From: Paludibacter sp.
GTDB lineage: Bacteria; Bacteroidota; Bacteroidia; Bacteroidales; Paludibacteraceae
Length of the DNA: 47,450 nt
Reading direction: 5' to 3'
Assembly: GCA_028691965.1 (NCBI GenBank)
Contig: JAQUYE010000006.1
Span: 13,384 to 60,833 of the forward strand
Numbering within the stretch: position 1 is the first letter of the stretch; each line of letters opens with the position of its first letter. Below, piece after piece: positions 1 through 8,166 of this stretch. Position numbers and translations under genes: made by a program. The notes below the pieces were generated by a model. The model worked only from the letters and a program-made list of their open reading frames with translations, made no database searches and was not told where the DNA came from.

Positions 1-1242
1 TTTGCATTCATTGAAAAAGGAATTGGGGTAATCAATTCCAATTCAAAAATTAGCTATATAGTTCCCAATTCATGGTTGAAAAATCTTATGATGTCAGAAT
101 GTCGAAAATTCATTTTGACAAATCTAGGGTTGGAAGAAATAATCCCTAATTTGGGGAATGTATTTCCAGATGCATCAGTAGATACGATGATATTTGTAGG
201 ATCAAAAAATATGGATAATGACAAAATCAATATTTCTGAGTTTAAAGATTCTGTAATCCAGTTTAAACACCAAATAAGTAAAGAAAGAATAACAAAGAAT
301 TTAGGTTTTGTTTTTGATGTTGAAGTAAGTGAAAAAATACTTCCTATCATGTTAAAAATGAAAGACAACACTTCAACAGTTGAATCACTTTTTGATATAA
401 TTAGAGGTATAAATCCATATGATATTTATACTGGACAAACTAAAGAAATCATTGAAGCTAGAGCATACCATGCCTCATTTAAAAAAGATGAAACATTTGT
501 TCCTGAATTGAAAGGGAAGCATGTTGGAAGATATTCTTACAACTGGGACAATATGCATTATATTAGTTATGGCTCTTGGTTAGCTGCTCCCCGTGACCTT
601 AAATATTTTGAAGGAGAAAGAATCGTTTTTAGAGAAATATTGGGAAAAACATTAGTAAGCACTTTAATTTCAGAAGATTTTAAGATTGATAGAAGTTTAT
701 ACATTGCTAAACTTCTAGAGGAAAAGAAGGATATCTATGATGTAAAATTCATTTTAGGGATTCTTAATTCTACACTTTTAGCATATTATTTTAGGTTCTC
801 AAATAACGAATTTGATAATTTATTTCCCAAAATTAGGGTTGCTGAATTTAAAAAACTACCAATCAAAAATGTCTCACTTTCAAATCAAAAAAAGGTTGCT
901 GAATATGTTGATAAATTACTTTCCTTAAACAAACAGTTTCAGGAAAACGCACAAAAGTTTCAGCGCACCATACAACGAAAATTTAATCTCGAAGAATTAT
1001 CGGGCAAATTGAAAGATTGGTATTTGCTTTCCTATGCCGAATTCATCAAAGAGTTGGGCAAAAAGAAGGTGAAGCTTTCGCTTTCGGAAGAAGCCGAATG
1101 GGAAGAATACTTCCTTCAGGAACAGAAAAAAGCCATCGATATTAAACACCAAATCGACACCACTGACAAAGATATTGACCAAATGGTTTATGAGTTATAT
1201 GGTTTAACTGATGATGAAATTGCAATAGTGGAGAATTCATAA
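1..1242 (+). CDS. Type IIG-like restriction-modification / N6-adenine DNA methyltransferase, C-terminal part
   Basis: The reading frame is open from the first base, so the 5' end lies outside the window; 413 residues are visible. The first residues (YIVPNSWLKN) match the stretch just after the NPPY catalytic motif of Eco57I-type adenine methyltransferases. Residues about 140-300 resemble the TaqI-like target-recognition domain (ending with KIRVAEFKKLPI and a QKKVAEYVDKLL helix), and residues 320-413 form the charged helical C-terminus common in this group, ending DQMVYELYGLTDDE. The family methylates, and often also cleaves, DNA. The catalytic and any nuclease domains cannot be seen, so activity is unknown. 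Base composition changes within the gene: positions 721-780 hold 15 G/C of 60, positions 1081-1140 hold 26 of 60, suggesting the recognition domain was exchanged or acquired. A BREX PglX-like methylase is a less likely alternative. Confidence 0.8.
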   Translation, partial: FAFIEKGIGVINSNSKISYIVPNSWLKNLMMSECRKFILTNLGLEEIIPNLGNVFPDASVDTMIFVGSKNMDNDKINISEFKDSVIQFKHQISKERITKNLGFVFDVEVSEKILPIMLKMKDNTSTVESLFDIIRGINPYDIYTGQTKEIIEARAYHASFKKDETFVPELKGKHVGRYSYNWDNMHYISYGSWLAAPRDLKYFEGERIVFREILGKTLVSTLISEDFKIDRSLYIAKLLEEKKDIYDVKFILGILNSTLLAYYFRFSNNEFDNLFPKIRVAEFKKLPIKNVSLSNQKKVAEYVDKLLSLNKQFQENAQKFQRTIQRKFNLEELSGKLKDWYLLSYAEFIKELGKKKVKLSLSEEAEWEEYFLQEQKKAIDIKHQIDTTDKDIDQMVYELYGLTDDEIAIVENS

Positions 1243-1440
1243 AGCTATCACCGCTAAACAATGCTCAAAAGAAGAACACGCTTATTAGGAGCATAAAACA
1301 AAAATATTTGGCAGATAAGCCATTGAACAGTACCACTTTTTTTTTATATTTATGACCTTCGTTTAAGAAAAAGGCACATGTCACTGCGAAAAATACTATC
1401 CCTATTCCGAAAAATAGGTTTGTAATAAGCAAAAAGGCAT

Positions 1441-1503
1441 CTGCAACATGGAAAAACCAATTTGCAACATGGGAAAACCAAATTTAAACGAGGAAAAATA
1501 AAA
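1441..1503. repeat. 21-bp imperfect tandem repeat
   Basis: Two near-identical 21-base units (1441-1461 and 1462-1482, differing at a few positions) are followed by a decayed third copy (1483-1503). The core is GCAACATGG, an A-rich run, then ACCAA. The unit is seven codons long and in one frame would read as a heptapeptide repeat built around LQHGKTN, but that frame is only about 30 codons (stop at 1426-1428 upstream, TAG downstream) and has no start codon. It lies in the gene-free stretch 1243-1548, in which I see nothing else of note. Probably a relic of a repeat-bearing coding end or an intergenic repeat. Confidence 0.5.
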
Positions 1504-1548
1504 AAAGCAATTGCGAAGAATTAGTAAAACCCATAAAATTGCTAACTT

Positions 1549-1923
1549 ATGAAACGTCTTATAGTATTATTAGTAATGGCACTGGTATTGTCTAGTTGCA
1601 ATGATGATAACAACATCAATAACAAGATTGCTATTAGTGTATGTGGAGAAACATCACCAACCTGGTTAATAAACGAGATTAATTCAATTTTACAACCCGT
1701 TGAGCCAAACTATCGCCCTGTCTCTGTCTATTCTATCAACTTAAATAACGAAACCTATGTGTTGGTAACGGATTTGGTTAACAACGCAGCTGCTTACATG
1801 CTTCGTTTTTTCACCTGTGCCGGTGAATCTGTTCAATTTGAAACAGAACAATATAACACATTACAGAGTAGTTATAATGAAAATAGAGAAGATTTCAGAC
1901 TATTATGGTCTAATTCAAAATAA
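1549..1923 (+). CDS. Small hypothetical lipoprotein
   Basis: 124 residues. The N-terminus is a clear type II signal peptide (MKRLIVLLVMALVLSSC) with the lipidated cysteine at position 17, followed by NDDNN; an acidic run just after the cysteine is what the Bacteroidota surface lipoprotein export signal looks like, so outer-surface exposure is plausible. The mature part has no family I recognise; it contains two further cysteines (in SVCGETSP and FFTCAGES), which may pair, and reads like a small beta-rich domain related to the short DUF-type putative beta-lactamase-inhibitor-like proteins. The gene is AT-rich like the flanking methyltransferase and unlike the rest of the window, pointing to an accessory origin. 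It stands alone, and the same frame continues past its stop into the regulator remnant at 1927. Confidence 0.6.
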   Translation: MKRLIVLLVMALVLSSCNDDNNINNKIAISVCGETSPTWLINEINSILQPVEPNYRPVSVYSINLNNETYVLVTDLVNNAAAYMLRFFTCAGESVQFETEQYNTLQSSYNENREDFRLLWSNSK

Positions 1924-1926
1924 TAT

Positions 1927-2052
1927 ACCCCGCAAGTTACCCCACAAGTTACCCCGCAAGTAAAAGCGTTGATTCTATTAATGGAAAGTGTATATTCGAG
2001 AAGCGAATTGACGGTTTTATTGCAATTTAAGCATGAATCGCCTTACCGCTAA
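1927..2052 (+). pseudogene. C-terminal remnant of an AlbA/COG2865-type ATP-binding regulator
   Basis: The DNA carries three 12-bp units (1927-1962) coding TPQV-TPQV-TPQV, followed in the same frame by KALILLMESVYSRSELTVLLQF and a stop at 2050-2052. Repeated (V)TPQ linkers followed by a short winged-helix (ALL..., SRSELQ...L.LK) are typical of the tail of AlbA_2/COG2865 'ATP-dependent DNA helicase RecG-related' regulators in Bacteroidota. Nothing of the N-terminal AlbA or ATPase-like region is present, and the winged helix is cut after about 25 residues, so this is a decayed fragment. It lies immediately after the lipoprotein stop codon and in its frame. Family assignment is from memory of the linker motif. 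Confidence 0.6.
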
Positions 2053-2100
2053 CGATGGGTCATTGAAAGAACACTTGAAAAAGAAAAGATCAGGTTTTCT

Positions 2101-2679
2101 CTACACCAAATCACACGCATCGCCCGGCATCCAGTGCTTGTCCTGCCCGTCCCATTTTACATTGCAACCGATCGGGTTGGTGAGGGGTACGCTGATGGGC
2201 TTGCCGGAGAGATGCTCGTCGAGGGCGCGTTCCAAATCGTTGACAGTGATGCGGGAGGCATCGCGGGGACTGTCGACGGCACGGCCGGTGTAGATGAGCT
2301 TGCGCTGCTTGTCGAAGACAAAGAAATGGGGAGTGCGCAGGGCTCCGTAAGCTAAGGCTACTTCCTGTGTTTCGTCGTGTAGGTAAGTCCACGGGAACCG
2401 GTGTTCTTCCATTCGCTTTACCATGTTCGGGAAACTATCTTCTTCGTAGGTATTCTTGCTGTTGGAGTTGATAGCTACGAAACTGACGTCGCTGTCGGCG
2501 TACTTTAATGCCGTGGCCCGGGTGACTTCATCCGACCCTACTACATAGGGACAGTGGTTACAGGTGAAAAAAACGACGAGTACCCCCGAAGTAAAATCAC
2601 TTAACTGATAGGTAGTACCGTCGGTGGCCGGAAGCCTGAAGTCCGGTGCTGATTGTCCGATATTTAATGTAAATGCCAT
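2101..2679 (-). CDS. Thioredoxin-fold peroxiredoxin-like protein (AhpC/TSA-Redoxin family)
   Basis: 192 residues, no signal peptide, so cytoplasmic. The start [19 protein letters not shown] is the usual opening of AhpC/TSA/redoxin proteins, and the active-site region reads [13 protein letters not shown]: a CxxC with a following Pro, typical of the PRX-like subgroup of thioredoxin-fold proteins. A cis-Pro segment ([10 protein letters not shown]) and the C-terminal [12 protein letters not shown], which carries a third cysteine, are also as in that subgroup. Likely role: thiol-dependent reduction of peroxides or disulfides; the substrate is unknown. It is divergent from the cobalamin riboswitch operon and shares its roughly 100-bp upstream region. 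I saw no TAnnTTTG element for it. Confidence 0.88.
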   Translation of the reverse strand: MAFTLNIGQSAPDFRLPATDGTTYQLSDFTSGVLVVFFTCNHCPYVVGSDEVTRATALKYADSDVSFVAINSNSKNTYEEDSFPNMVKRMEEHRFPWTYLHDETQEVALAYGALRTPHFFVFDKQRKLIYTGRAVDSPRDASRITVNDLERALDEHLSGKPISVPLTNPIGCNVKWDGQDKHWMPGDACDLV

Positions 2680-2770
2680 AAGTGTTTGTTTTTTAATAAT
2701 AACACGGAAGCCTGAGAATTGTTTTTCGGGTAAATCGGGTTTGCCCTGCCTGATATTAAATCATTATTCC

Positions 2771-2778
2771 TATCTTTG
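2771..2778 (+). promoter_or_regulatory. -7 promoter element of the btuB operon
   Basis: TATCTTTG matches the Bacteroidota -7 consensus TAnnTTTG. Transcription would begin roughly at 2784, exactly where the cobalamin riboswitch fold starts. A TTTG at 2740-2743 is somewhat too far upstream to be a well-placed -33 box. Confidence 0.7.
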
Positions 2779-2783
2779 CGCCT

Positions 2784-2999
2784 GCATTGGTTCTCCTGCT
2801 GCATTCGCTGCCGGAGATGAAAAGGGAATCAGGTGTAAATCCTGAACAGTCCCGCTGCTGTAAGCTCTTAGTTTCGAACAGCTATCTCACAAAGATACCT
2901 GCAGAAACTGAAGTCGTGAACAAATCTCAATCCACTATTCCACATCCTGGGATGGGAAGGAGGTTCAACGATGGAGTAAGTCAGAAGACCTGCCATGCT
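2784..2999 (+). promoter_or_regulatory. Cobalamin (adenosylcobalamin-type) riboswitch
   Basis: Two conserved parts are visible. Positions 2824-2865 hold the core GGGAATCAGGTGTAAATCC followed by CAGTCCCGCTGCTGTAAGC, and 2979-2994 hold the B12 box AGTCAGAAGACCTGCC. The outer stem P1 can be formed between GCAT-GG at 2784-2790 and CCATGC at 2993-2998. Cobalamin binding to such elements lowers expression of the downstream uptake genes; here those are btuB and btuG, which fits perfectly. About 177 bases separate the aptamer from the btuB start; I see no poly-U terminator there, so control is more likely at translation. Confidence 0.95.
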
Positions 3000-3088
3000 T
3001 GATGTTAGTTTTTAGCTTTCGAGGAAAGGGCTAAAGAACCAAAAAAAGGGTAATCAACTTTTTACGTACAGCTGGTAGTGTAGTGTTG

Positions 3089-3103
3089 CATGGCGTTGCC
3101 ATG
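3089..3103 (+). other. Perfect short hairpin in the btuB leader
   Basis: CATGGC-GTT-GCCATG forms a 6-bp stem with a 3-base loop between the riboswitch aptamer and btuB. There is no U-tract after it, so it is not a classical terminator. It might belong to the expression platform, or occur by chance. Apart from this, 3000-3176 shows only an untranslated leader. Confidence 0.35.
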
Positions 3104-3176
3104 GGTCTTATCCTGCTTTTATTCTTTATCATTCAATTCTGACGAAAGCAATTTTTGAAATGTAAACAACTATTTC

Positions 3177-5201
3177 ATGAAATTGCAAGGTATTCTGGTG
3201 CTGATGTTATCAGCAGGTACATTGGCCTACCCCCAACTTCCACTTGATAGTGTGCTGCACTTACAGGAACTGGAGGTGGTGGCCAGTCGTTATCAGGAGG
3301 TAATCCCGGCACAGCGTCTTAGTGGCGATCAGCTCGAGGCGCTTAATAGTTTTTCGGTTGCCGACGCTATCCGCTACTTTTCGGGTGTTCAGCTGAAAGA
3401 TTATGGTGGCATTGGCGGACTGAAAACAATTGATATCCGAAGCATGGGTACCAACCACATGGGGGTGTTCTACGATGGAATTCAACTGGGGAATGCGCAA
3501 AACGGACAGGTCGATTTGGGCAAGTTCTCACTCGACAATGTGGAGGAGATTACGCTCTACAATGGTCAGAAGAGTGCCATCTTTCAATCAGCAAAGGATT
3601 TCAGTTCGTCGGGTACTATCTATATCCGCAGCCGCCGCCCCCGTTTTAAAGCTAATAAATCGAATAACCTTAAAGCTCTTGTTCGTTCCGGATCATTCGA
3701 CCTTCTGAATGCTTCTGCCCTGTGGGAGCATGCGCTGTCGGATCGTATTTCTTCATCGATGAATGTCGAACATATCAGTGCTTCGGGGAAGTATCCGTTT
3801 CGCTACCGGCGATTGCATGCAAACGGAACTGTGGCCTACGATACCACAGCGATACGCCAAAACGGGGACGTGCAGGCGCTGCGAATCGAAGCCGGACTCT
3901 TTGGTGATATCGACGACGGGCGCTGGAATGCGAAACTCTATTTCTATGATTCGGAACGGGGCATCCCGGGAGCTATCGTAAATAATGTATGGAAACGTTC
4001 GCAACGTCAGTGGGATCGTAACTTTTTCGCACAGGCTTCGTGGCAGAAATCGGTAACCCGCCGGTACGACCTGCTCATCAATGCGAAGTATGCCCGCGAT
4101 TATATGCGCTACCTGAACCCGGACACTACGCTTATGTACATCGATAATGCATTTTTACAACACGAAATGTATGCCTCGGTGGCGAATAAGTTTTCGGTTC
4201 TTAAGAACTGGGATATTAATGTGTCGACCGACTTGCAATATAATTCATTGCAATCGACAATGGCCGGCTTTGTACGTCCGTCGCGACTAAGCTCTCTCCT
4301 CGCCCTGGCAAGCTCCCTATCGGTACAGCAACTTAAGATTCAGGGGAGTTTGCTGGCAAGCGCCGTAAGGGAAAGTTCGCTGGCGGGCAGTTCGGAGAGT
4401 GCGAAAACTGCTGCGGATAACCGGGAAGTATCGCCGGCTCTGTTCGTTTCCTTCCGCCCTGTCGGCCTGCCTGCGCTGCAGCTCAGGGCATTCTACAAAC
4501 ATATTTTCCGCATGCCTACCTTCAATGATCTGTATTATACCGATATCGGAAATGCAGCGTTGAAGCCCGAATTCACACATCAATATAACCTTGGATTTCA
4601 GTATTCGAGCTACAATGCGGTGCACTGGCTCCGAAACTGGCAGGTGCAGGCCGATGCCTACTATAATGAAGTGAGTGATAAAATTGTGGCCGTACCCAAA
4701 GGAAACGGGATGTATCGGTGGATGATGATGAACCTGGGCTATGTTGAAATCAGAGGCCTGGATGTGGCAGCAAGCGGTCAGTTCGTGCTTAACAACAACC
4801 TGCATGCGCACGTGAAGCTTTCGTACACCTTCCAGCGTGCCCAGGACTTTACCCAGCGCAGGAATCAGGATCTGCAACGGCTCACCTGGGGTGGCCAGAT
4901 TCCCTATATTCCATGGCACAGCGGATCGGTGATTGCAGGTGTCGCGTATCGCTTGTGGCGACTCAACTATAGTTTTATTTACGTGGGTGAGCGGTATCAT
5001 AACTCAGCCAACATCCCCGAAAACTACGAACAACCCTGGTACACGCATGATCTTTCGGTGAGCCGGAATTTTAGCTGGTCCGACTGGTCGGGTAAACTCT
5101 CACTCGAAGTAAATAACCTGCTGAGTCAGGATTACGAGGTGGTGCTTAACTACCCCATGCCCCAACGCAATTACAAACTCGCCCTGACGCTTGAATTCTA
5201 A
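3177..5201 (+). CDS. btuB: TonB-dependent outer-membrane cobalamin receptor BtuB
   Basis: 674 residues with a signal peptide (MKLQGILVLMLSAGTLAYPQ). The plug domain runs from about residue 28 to 155: LQELEVVASRY near the N-terminus (possible TonB-box region), SVADAIRYFSGVQLKDYGG, IDIRSMGTNHMGVFYDGIQL and VEEITLYNGQKSAIFQ are typical of BtuB-like plugs. The remainder is a 22-strand-type barrel ending in LALTLEF with a terminal phenylalanine, the usual outer-membrane signature. There is no CarboxypepD_reg extension, unlike SusC receptors. The upstream cobalamin riboswitch and downstream BtuG make corrinoid uptake the clear role: energised transport of cobalamin across the outer membrane. The ATG at 3177 follows an AT-rich leader; btuG begins 26 bases downstream, so the genes form an operon. 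Confidence 0.93.
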   Translation: MKLQGILVLMLSAGTLAYPQLPLDSVLHLQELEVVASRYQEVIPAQRLSGDQLEALNSFSVADAIRYFSGVQLKDYGGIGGLKTIDIRSMGTNHMGVFYDGIQLGNAQNGQVDLGKFSLDNVEEITLYNGQKSAIFQSAKDFSSSGTIYIRSRRPRFKANKSNNLKALVRSGSFDLLNASALWEHALSDRISSSMNVEHISASGKYPFRYRRLHANGTVAYDTTAIRQNGDVQALRIEAGLFGDIDDGRWNAKLYFYDSERGIPGAIVNNVWKRSQRQWDRNFFAQASWQKSVTRRYDLLINAKYARDYMRYLNPDTTLMYIDNAFLQHEMYASVANKFSVLKNWDINVSTDLQYNSLQSTMAGFVRPSRLSSLLALASSLSVQQLKIQGSLLASAVRESSLAGSSESAKTAADNREVSPALFVSFRPVGLPALQLRAFYKHIFRMPTFNDLYYTDIGNAALKPEFTHQYNLGFQYSSYNAVHWLRNWQVQADAYYNEVSDKIVAVPKGNGMYRWMMMNLGYVEIRGLDVAASGQFVLNNNLHAHVKLSYTFQRAQDFTQRRNQDLQRLTWGGQIPYIPWHSGSVIAGVAYRLWRLNYSFIYVGERYHNSANIPENYEQPWYTHDLSVSRNFSWSDWSGKLSLEVNNLLSQDYEVVLNYPMPQRNYKLALTLEF

Positions 5202-5227
5202 CACTAACTTTTATAAAATAAAAAAAC

Positions 5228-6388
5228 ATGAGAAAAGTATTTAGTTTAGCAGTACTGGCATTGCTGCTGCTTTCGTGCCGCGATGAACTGGTAGTAACGC
5301 CCGGTGATGAACAACAAGTGGATTCGCTGCGCGCGAATGTGGAGTATAGCGGCTTTTACCTCCTGAACGAAGGGAATATGGGCTCTAATAAAGCTACGCT
5401 CGATTTCTTCAACTTCGAAACGGGGATCTACCATAAAAACATTTTTGCCACTATCAATCCGGATGTTCCCAAGGAATTAGGGGATGTGGGCAACGACCTG
5501 AAGATATATGGTGCACGACTCTATGCTGTAATCAACGCCTCCAATAAGGTGGAGGTAATGGATGCCCGCACGGCCCGCCGGCTCGGGCAGATTGACATCC
5601 CGAATTGTCGCTACATTAGCTTTCACGAAGGCTATGCCTATATAACGTCCTATGCCGGACCGATTGAAATTAATCCCGATTATGCTCAGAAGGGCTATGT
5701 GGCGAAAGTGGACACGGCCACCCTTCAGGAGGTAGGCCGCTGCCTGGTGGGGTATCAGCCTGACGAACTGACATGTTCGGGGACTAAACTCTATGTTGCC
5801 AACTCGGGCGGCTACATGGGTGCGGGTTCTACTTCGGGCTATGAACAGAGTGTGTCGGTGATTGATTTGAATTCATTTGAGGAAGAAAAACGTATCACTG
5901 TTGATTATAACTTACACCGCATCCGAACCGATAGTCGGGGTGATTTGTGGGTCAGCTCCAGGGGCGATTACATCAGTCGGCCTTCGCGCTTATTCGTGAT
6001 CGATGGGAAAAGTGAAACAGTAATTGACAGTCTGGATATAGCGACAAGTAACTTTTGCATTGCCGGTGACTCATTGTATAGCATCAGCGTTCAGTGGAGC
6101 TATGTGTCGTACACCAACGAAATCACCTATGCCATCGTGAATACCCGGACACGTGAAATCGTGACACGGAATTTTATTACCGACAGTACCGATATGCAGA
6201 TCGAAATGCCTTATGGTATCCTGGTGCACCCGAACACCCGCGAAGTTTTTGTAACCGATGCCGGCAATTATGTAAGTCCGGGGCAACTGTATTGCTTTGA
6301 TGCATCAGGGAAAAAGAAATGGAACGTTCAAACCGGCGATATCCCGGCGCACCTTACCCTTTTAACAACTACTAATTCAAAAAAATAA
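5228..6388 (+). CDS. btuG: Surface corrinoid-capture lipoprotein, beta-propeller (BtuG-like, DUF5074/YncE)
   Basis: 386 residues. Lipoprotein signal MRKVFSLAVLALLLLSC with the lipid cysteine at 17, followed by RDE. The mature protein is a YVTN/YncE-like propeller; recurring blade segments include GFYLLNEGNMGSNKATLDFF, LGDVGNDLKIYGARLYAVI, NKVEVMDARTARRLGQIDIP, GYVAKVDTATLQEVGRCLVG and YGILVHPNTREVFVTDAGNY. BtuG of Bacteroides thetaiotaomicron is a surface-exposed propeller that binds vitamin B12 extremely tightly and sits on BtuB; this gene has the same make-up and the same position next to btuB under a cobalamin riboswitch. Role inferred: capture of cobalamin and hand-over to BtuB. Its TAA is followed at once by the ATG of the next gene, implying translational coupling. 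Confidence 0.9.
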   Translation: MRKVFSLAVLALLLLSCRDELVVTPGDEQQVDSLRANVEYSGFYLLNEGNMGSNKATLDFFNFETGIYHKNIFATINPDVPKELGDVGNDLKIYGARLYAVINASNKVEVMDARTARRLGQIDIPNCRYISFHEGYAYITSYAGPIEINPDYAQKGYVAKVDTATLQEVGRCLVGYQPDELTCSGTKLYVANSGGYMGAGSTSGYEQSVSVIDLNSFEEEKRITVDYNLHRIRTDSRGDLWVSSRGDYISRPSRLFVIDGKSETVIDSLDIATSNFCIAGDSLYSISVQWSYVSYTNEITYAIVNTRTREIVTRNFITDSTDMQIEMPYGILVHPNTREVFVTDAGNYVSPGQLYCFDASGKKKWNVQTGDIPAHLTLLTTTNSKK

Positions 6389-8161
6389 ATGAGTATGAAA
6401 AAACGATTTACCCTTTCTGTGTTAATGGCTGTGTGTATGTTTGTACCTATCATGGCCGATTCGCCTTCTGTTAACAAGGTACCTGATAACTCTACTGCAA
6501 CGCAGTCTGTTTATTCGATACAGGTACCCGCAGAGGCTACGCTTGTGGTAGGAACTAAAACGGCTCACTTCAAACGGTTTACTACACTAAGTCCCGATAG
6601 CATTGTTGGTTCGGGCGAAACAGATGTACGTTATTTCAGTTTAGCTGCTTCGCAGGTGTACAACTACCGGGTGTCGCAAGCATCGAAAGTGACCTATGCA
6701 GGTACTTTTAAAATGTCGTCGACCCTGGCTCCGCTGAGCATTCCCGCAGAGTTGCTCGAAGGAGATCCCCGGCGTATCGACCGTGACCTGAAGGCTAACT
6801 CCAACTTCAATGTGGCCGACATCTTACTGAATATTAATGAAAGAGGACATCTGAAATTAACTACGGGCGACAGCTATCAGTTGGTGACTATCCGGGCCTG
6901 GCAGGCGGTGGATAATATCATTAATAATTATTTTATCGATCCTGATTACCGGTACCGGGTGATGAACGAAGAGGGACAGGCTGATGCCACGGTGGTAACA
7001 GTCGATCATAGCGGACGATTATCGGCCGTGGGTACCGGTACTGCCATCGTGTTGGTAAGTTATGATGCTATAAATAGTAGTACTGCTGCCGGCGGACCGT
7101 TCTTCGGCGCGTTGTGGCCCGAAAATACGGGAGTGTTTGTGGTAACAGTGGGTGCTCAGCAGGCGGATGTACTTACCGGAATGAAACTGAACGAAGCTGC
7201 CAACGCTGCTACTATCGAAAGCAAACTGGCCGGAGCAGCTATCGACGCTGAACTGGATGTATTGTATTATCCCGAAGCTGATGGAGCGTATGCCTACACC
7301 TTTACTCCCGAAAGTGGTGCTGTGGTTACCCTGGCAAAGCCCGTAATCACGGGGGATGAGCTAAGCTATTCCGGTTTTAGTGCCAACGGAGTGGTACCCA
7401 ACACTGATGGTAGTTTTACCACACAGTTGGTAAACGGACCTAATATTATACGTATTGCAACAGAGACAGCTGTCAGTTACCAGGTGCTACGGGCCAAGCC
7501 TGTAACCTATACGCTTACTAACCTTTCGGCGCCCGAAGCAGCTATTCATCCGGGGGATGAGGTAACTGTACTTTTCAACAGCGTGTTTCATCCTGTACAT
7601 AAATTAGCCGGAGTATATAATATGTCGGCACGGATTTCGTATCAGGCCGCAACTTCTACTGTTACCGGAGCAGCTAACCAATACACGTTTGCAGCTACCG
7701 CGAAAGCTCAAACCCTTACCTTCACCATTCCCGACAACTGGGATACGACGCAACCCTTCCTGCTGAACGGTGGGGCGATCCTTGCAAGTGGCTACGGTGA
7801 TCCGTATGGCGGTCACCGGGGCATAACCCTTGAAAAAGGGAAGGATGTGAATTTCGGGGCATTGATGCGAAAAGCGTATTTCGGGGCATTACCTGACATA
7901 GCCATTCCGGTGCAGTCATCCATCTCAACCGGCATCGACCAGCATCCGGCTGTCCGGCTTCAGGTATATCCTAATCCGTTTACTGAAGTGCTGACGGTGC
8001 AAACCGACTCAGCAGTTCCGGCGAGAATCTATACTGTTTCGGGACAACTGGTAGTGGAAACCACTCTTCAGGAGGGCTCCAACCGAATTGATGTTTCGAA
8101 TCTGGCGCAGGGTGCTTATGTTATACACTGCGGTGATGCTATTCAACGGATTGTAAAATAA
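6389..8161 (+). CDS. Uncharacterised T9SS-exported protein of the cobalamin operon
   Basis: 590 residues. A Sec signal peptide (MKKRFTLSVLMAVCMFVPIMA) may start at 6389 or at the second ATG, 6395. Domains seen: an N-terminal beta-rich region (to about residue 165) of unknown family; a segment around 140-260 whose VTVDHSGRLSAVGTGTAIVLVSYD resembles a bacterial Ig-like group 2 (BIG_2) repeat; a beta-rich middle part (260-510); and a C-terminal type A T9SS sorting domain (from about 528: VYPNPFTEVLTV, IYTVSGQLV, NLAQGAYVIHCG, ending RIVK). It should therefore cross the outer membrane by T9SS and be anchored or released. It is last in the btuB-btuG operon with zero spacing after btuG, and a strong terminator follows. 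Role unknown; being under the riboswitch suggests corrinoid binding or scavenging (compare BtuH-type accessory proteins). Confidence 0.8.
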   Translation: MSMKKRFTLSVLMAVCMFVPIMADSPSVNKVPDNSTATQSVYSIQVPAEATLVVGTKTAHFKRFTTLSPDSIVGSGETDVRYFSLAASQVYNYRVSQASKVTYAGTFKMSSTLAPLSIPAELLEGDPRRIDRDLKANSNFNVADILLNINERGHLKLTTGDSYQLVTIRAWQAVDNIINNYFIDPDYRYRVMNEEGQADATVVTVDHSGRLSAVGTGTAIVLVSYDAINSSTAAGGPFFGALWPENTGVFVVTVGAQQADVLTGMKLNEAANAATIESKLAGAAIDAELDVLYYPEADGAYAYTFTPESGAVVTLAKPVITGDELSYSGFSANGVVPNTDGSFTTQLVNGPNIIRIATETAVSYQVLRAKPVTYTLTNLSAPEAAIHPGDEVTVLFNSVFHPVHKLAGVYNMSARISYQAATSTVTGAANQYTFAATAKAQTLTFTIPDNWDTTQPFLLNGGAILASGYGDPYGGHRGITLEKGKDVNFGALMRKAYFGALPDIAIPVQSSISTGIDQHPAVRLQVYPNPFTEVLTVQTDSAVPARIYTVSGQLVVETTLQEGSNRIDVSNLAQGAYVIHCGDAIQRIVK

Positions 8162-8166
8162 TCAAT

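Noticed and set aside
2033-2293. Plus-strand frame of 86 codons across the peroxiredoxin-like gene start
   Set aside because: Antisense shadow of the minus-strand redoxin gene; no family motifs.
4317-5000. Minus-strand frame of 227 codons inside btuB
   Set aside because: Lies wholly antisense to an intact TonB-receptor frame and shows no domain or signal.
3177-8161. A SusC/SusD pair
   Set aside because: The receptor has no CarboxypepD_reg domain and the following lipoprotein is a propeller, not a TPR-helical SusD; the riboswitch fixes the role as cobalamin uptake.
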